Positions 60,756 through 64,000 of a stretch of 64,000 nucleotides of DNA are shown here, piece after piece. A program made the position numbers and the translations under genes. This DNA comes from Mermis nigrescens. Its lineage: Eukaryota > Nematoda > Enoplea > Mermithida > Mermithidae. The first letter of the stretch is position 1, and the number at the start of each line of letters is the position of its first letter. The stretch spans positions 186,001-250,000 of the forward strand of contig JAVLUZ010000521.1 in the NCBI GenBank assembly GCA_036768485.1. Reading direction: 5' to 3'. The notes under the pieces were generated by a model. The model did no database searches and was not told the DNA's origin. It worked only from the letters and a program-made list of their open reading frames with translations.

Positions 60756-63700
60756 CATAGGTTGCGCGATAGCGCTACCTATAATCTACTTGGCCTCCTT
60801 TTTTCTTATATGTTTATCACAGCGAGTGTGAAATTTGTTTCTCCCCCTCACAGCTATAACGGCACACATCTGGGAGGTGCGGTTTTTTTAATCGATGGAT
60901 AATTAAAAAATTCGATGTCGGTTTTTTTTTGTTTACACTCAATACCGAGTTAGCAATGAGCGTGTAAAGTGTAAACCGAAAAATAAAATAATTTGCGGAA
61001 GGCCAATCTTTTTCAAAATGTTGCCCCCGAGCTTTAGATTACGAATCTGACCTTAAAATTTCTTTACACTCGATGGTTGTTGCACAAAAGTGTAAAGTAT
61101 ACGTGTTTTTTACTCTTTGCGTGTCCTTCAGCTTATCTAACTCAATTTTGGTTTCTGTGCAGTCCGATCAGTTTTATAATGTAGAGGGTTGCAAAATCTC
61201 AAAACTGAATTTTTTGTTTTCTCTTATAATGCAATATTTCTTTATCTGTGATCGTTTTAGTGTAAAGGGTTCGAGATGAAAAACGATATTTCTACAACTA
61301 CTCCGCTAAGTAGGCGGAACATGCTAATTATGCTTAAAAGGTGCCCTGACCTTAGCGTTACAGATCCCAGCTTATTTTGTTTCTATACACCCAATATTGC
61401 GGTATTAGCACAAATGTAAAGTTTATAAAGTTTACACCGAGAAGCATTTTTGCGCCCAGGGCGTCGTAGATGATGAATTTTATTAAAAATGTTCTCCGTA
61501 AGGTCAGAATAACGAATCTGACCTTTAAACTTTTCTACAGCCAGTGTTTGTTGAGGTATGAAGAGGTGAACTTTGAATTACACCTACATCTATTTCCTAA
61601 TGCCGATAGATAACTCCGTATTGCATATTGTTTGATCAGATTTTTTCTTATTTCAGAGGTTTTTGACTCGCCTTTAATAAATAATTATTTTTATCATCAT
61701 AAATGCACTATTCTTAAACTTCAGTAGAATGATGAATATTTTTCAAAATAGTATAATCAAGCTGAAATCTTCCGAAATGTCGAGTTGGCGCAGTGGTTGA
61801 CAACTCCGTTCTCGGATGCGGTCTTAAAAAAAGAATGATGGTTCGAATCTTCGGAATGCTGACATTTTTCATTTTTTAATCCTTTTGGCAAAACCATGCA
61901 CTTTATTTGACTTATTCATCTATTTAGGTTCTGCAGATTACACTTTTTTGTTTTTTGAATTTCGCCTCAGTTCTCGAATGGGAGTGTAAAGAGTGCGAAA
62001 ATCTAGGGGTGAAAAGACACATTTCGGCCGAGTTTTCGACTTGTTTATGTCTGCCAACAACTCCGGTTATAAGTTTTAGGAAATTTTTTCTGACAGAAAT
62101 GTACTACGGATCAAGGGATATCTTGTGCTTACCAGCAAACTTTTCTACAATCAATACGCAGTTAGTACCAGGTTTTTAAACTTTACACTCTAGTGGATGA
62201 GTAAAAAAACAGATTTTTTCCAAGATTTCTCTGCCAACTTTTTCGATTATTAGTTGGGGTGAATTGAATAAAATAGAAATAAAGTAACTTCTAATGGCTG
62301 CACGTCGAAGCAAGCCGCGTTCAAAAAAACGTAATATTGAGTTGTTTATGGGGTGTAAAGTTCGAAATCTGAGGTGTAAAGTGGGCGAAAAAACAGGTTT
62401 TTTCGTATTTTGATTGGTAAATCATATCAAATATTTTGCGGAACATAAGTTTGGCACATACAAACGTACTACAATCAAAGGGCAACAAACTGGCCCGAAC
62501 CGAATTTATTTACATTCAATGGGGCGTTAGGTTCAGATTTTTAATGTTTACAATGTGGTGGACAGTGGAAAATACGTGTTTGTACATTTTTTGTTCGCCA
62601 CTTTCTCTGTTCAGAAGTCGGGCAAGGTCGAATAGGATAAAAATGAAGTATTTTCTAAGGGGTACGCGTCACAGCGAATTGCGTTTGTTTACATCATTAT
62701 TTAGCTTTTTCGGGAGGTGTAAAGTCAAAAAATGGGGGAGTTAAACGTGTTTCTGTCTTGTTGTTTTCTGCCAAGTTTTGGGTTATGAATCTGGACATAA
62801 TTTCAAGTCTAAAAATGAATCAGAAACCAAATGTGATACGCTAGTTTGTTTGCACTCAACATGGGTGTAAAGTGGTTTACATCTGATATTTATTTGTCCT
62901 CGGGCCATTGTAGAGAATTAATTTTTTAATAAATGTTGATCGCAATATCAGAGTAATATCAGAACTACGAATCCGACTGAAATTTTCTTTACACTTTGTG
63001 GTTGTGTAAAGTTTACACTGCATATTAACTTTAGTTCTAGAGCCTTACGGAAGCTTAATTTTTTTCAAAATGTTCTACGTAAAATCAGAATTGGGAATCT
63101 GACTGTTAGTTTTCTCTACACCTAGTAGTTGTGTAAAGTTTGCACTATTCATTTGTTGTTAATATGTAGTTTATACTACAAATTTATTTTACTTCCAAAT
63201 CGGAGCGTTAGTGTTCCTTACACTTGATATTTGCGTAAAGTTTATGCTGAAAAACTTTGATCCGTTTAAATAATGTAAGATTGTCTTGTTTAAAAAGGAT
63301 AATGCTGATGTTAAGAACAATATTGTTTTCCGCGTTCTTGGACTGCTGTCATTATTGTGGCATGTTACTGTATGTGTTTACTGACTGATGTACTCAAATC
63401 ATGCTAATTAAAGTAGGGTACTAGCAAAGAAAAATGCTCCGATGGAACAAAAAAGATGAATATACTTGGAATTGTGAATTGTAAAGGATGTAAAAGGAGG
63501 GGACTAGGAAAAAGCTATACCTAAAGTCGCAAAATCTGATAAAAATCACGCTTTCTCTAAGCAACGCAAAAAATCGAAGTATATTCTGCGGCCAACACAT
63601 TAAAATAAATATCTAACCATAAAAATGATTGAAAAAGCAGCACGTTAGCTATGCAATAGCTAGGGTAAATGATATTGAGAAACAGTCTTTCTAAGCCAAT

Positions 63701-64000
63701 TGAATGAAATAGCAAACATCGATGCATCCAAAATAATTGAAGAAATTGTTGGTTTAAAACAGTAGGAAACGCATGAGTTGACTTGAAACAGACTAAATGT
63801 AGGTACACTAGCATGCCCGTAACGATTAAGTGCACTAATCAATCGGCCCCTGCTTTGCTTGCTATAATGCTCATAACAAAATAAAACAACTTTAAATACA
63901 ATACCACTTAGTTTTCTATCAATCAGGATACGAAGCTGGTCAGCGTTGCTACTTGCCAGCAATTTAAAAAGGTAAACATTATAGATTTCGTTTATACACT
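60756..64000 (-). mobile_element. Large repeat module, arm 4 (continues beyond the window)
   Basis: Starts with ttgcgcgatagcgctacct, then the conserved cacagctataacgg and ggaggtgcggtttttt words, GTGTAAAG units, the 140-bp block (63280-63415) and the hairpin sub-element from 63421 onward. Short frames in it match frames in arms 2 and 3 but none looks like a protein family. Confidence 0.7.
61778..61862 (+). other. tRNA-like sequence (A and B box), probably SINE or pseudogene
   Basis: TTGGCGCAGTGGTTGAC resembles an A box and GGTTCGAATCTTC a B box, with a longer spacing as in Leu/Ser tRNAs. TGTC and GACA at the ends can pair, but the T stem does not. It lies inside module arm 4. Confidence 0.4.

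Overview
This is a eukaryotic, almost certainly metazoan (invertebrate-type) nuclear genomic window. It is AT-rich, has very few coding exons, long introns with GT-AG junctions, and dense layers of degraded transposons, MITE-like inverted-repeat elements and minisatellites. I cannot name the species. There are no rRNA genes, no convincing functional tRNA gene, no CRISPR arrays and no bacterial-style operons. Nearly all short open frames in the window are chance or repeat-derived.

The one clear host gene is a SIX1/2 (sine oculis-type) homeobox transcription factor on the minus strand. It has four coding exons: 42749-42448, 32033-31853, 28106-27814 and 24879-24423. Their phases join perfectly (302 + 181 + 293 + 457 nt = 411 codons including the stop, so a 410-residue protein). 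Its introns are about 10.4, 3.7 and 2.9 kb and are full of mobile DNA. The homeodomain is strongly conserved. The start of the SIX domain is unusually divergent.

Layout. 1-16 kb: gene-free, degraded repeats, short GC-rich patches, a hairpin-bearing dispersed family, and a tandem array at 14.7-15.5 kb whose units alternate with and without a hairpin. 16.2-21 kb: a mariner-like MITE, a GC-rich minisatellite, and the first 'arm' (about 3.9 kb) of a large repeat module rich in GTGTAAAG/TTTACAC. 21-24 kb: MITE-like families nested in each other. 24.4-42.8 kb: the SIX gene. Its first intron carries two module arms facing each other as a giant inverted repeat (32.1-41.8 kb), one of them split by a 3.6-kb PIF/Harbinger-like insertion. 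Its second intron carries two opposed minisatellites. 43-50 kb: candidate 5' region of SIX, more repeats, and a 1.1-kb MULE-like element (47913-49058) that encodes a FLYWCH zinc finger. 50.9-58.2 kb: four head-to-tail copies of a roughly 1.8-kb Helitron-like unit. 58.5-64 kb: more MITEs, including one nested inside another, and a fourth module arm running off the window end.

The most notable items are the Helitron-like tandem array with an 11-bp flanking direct repeat, the giant inverted module inside the SIX intron, the FLYWCH-carrying element with terminal arrays in inverted orientation, and a small MITE family of which five copies show 9-bp target duplications. I saw no evidence of a wholly new multi-gene system.
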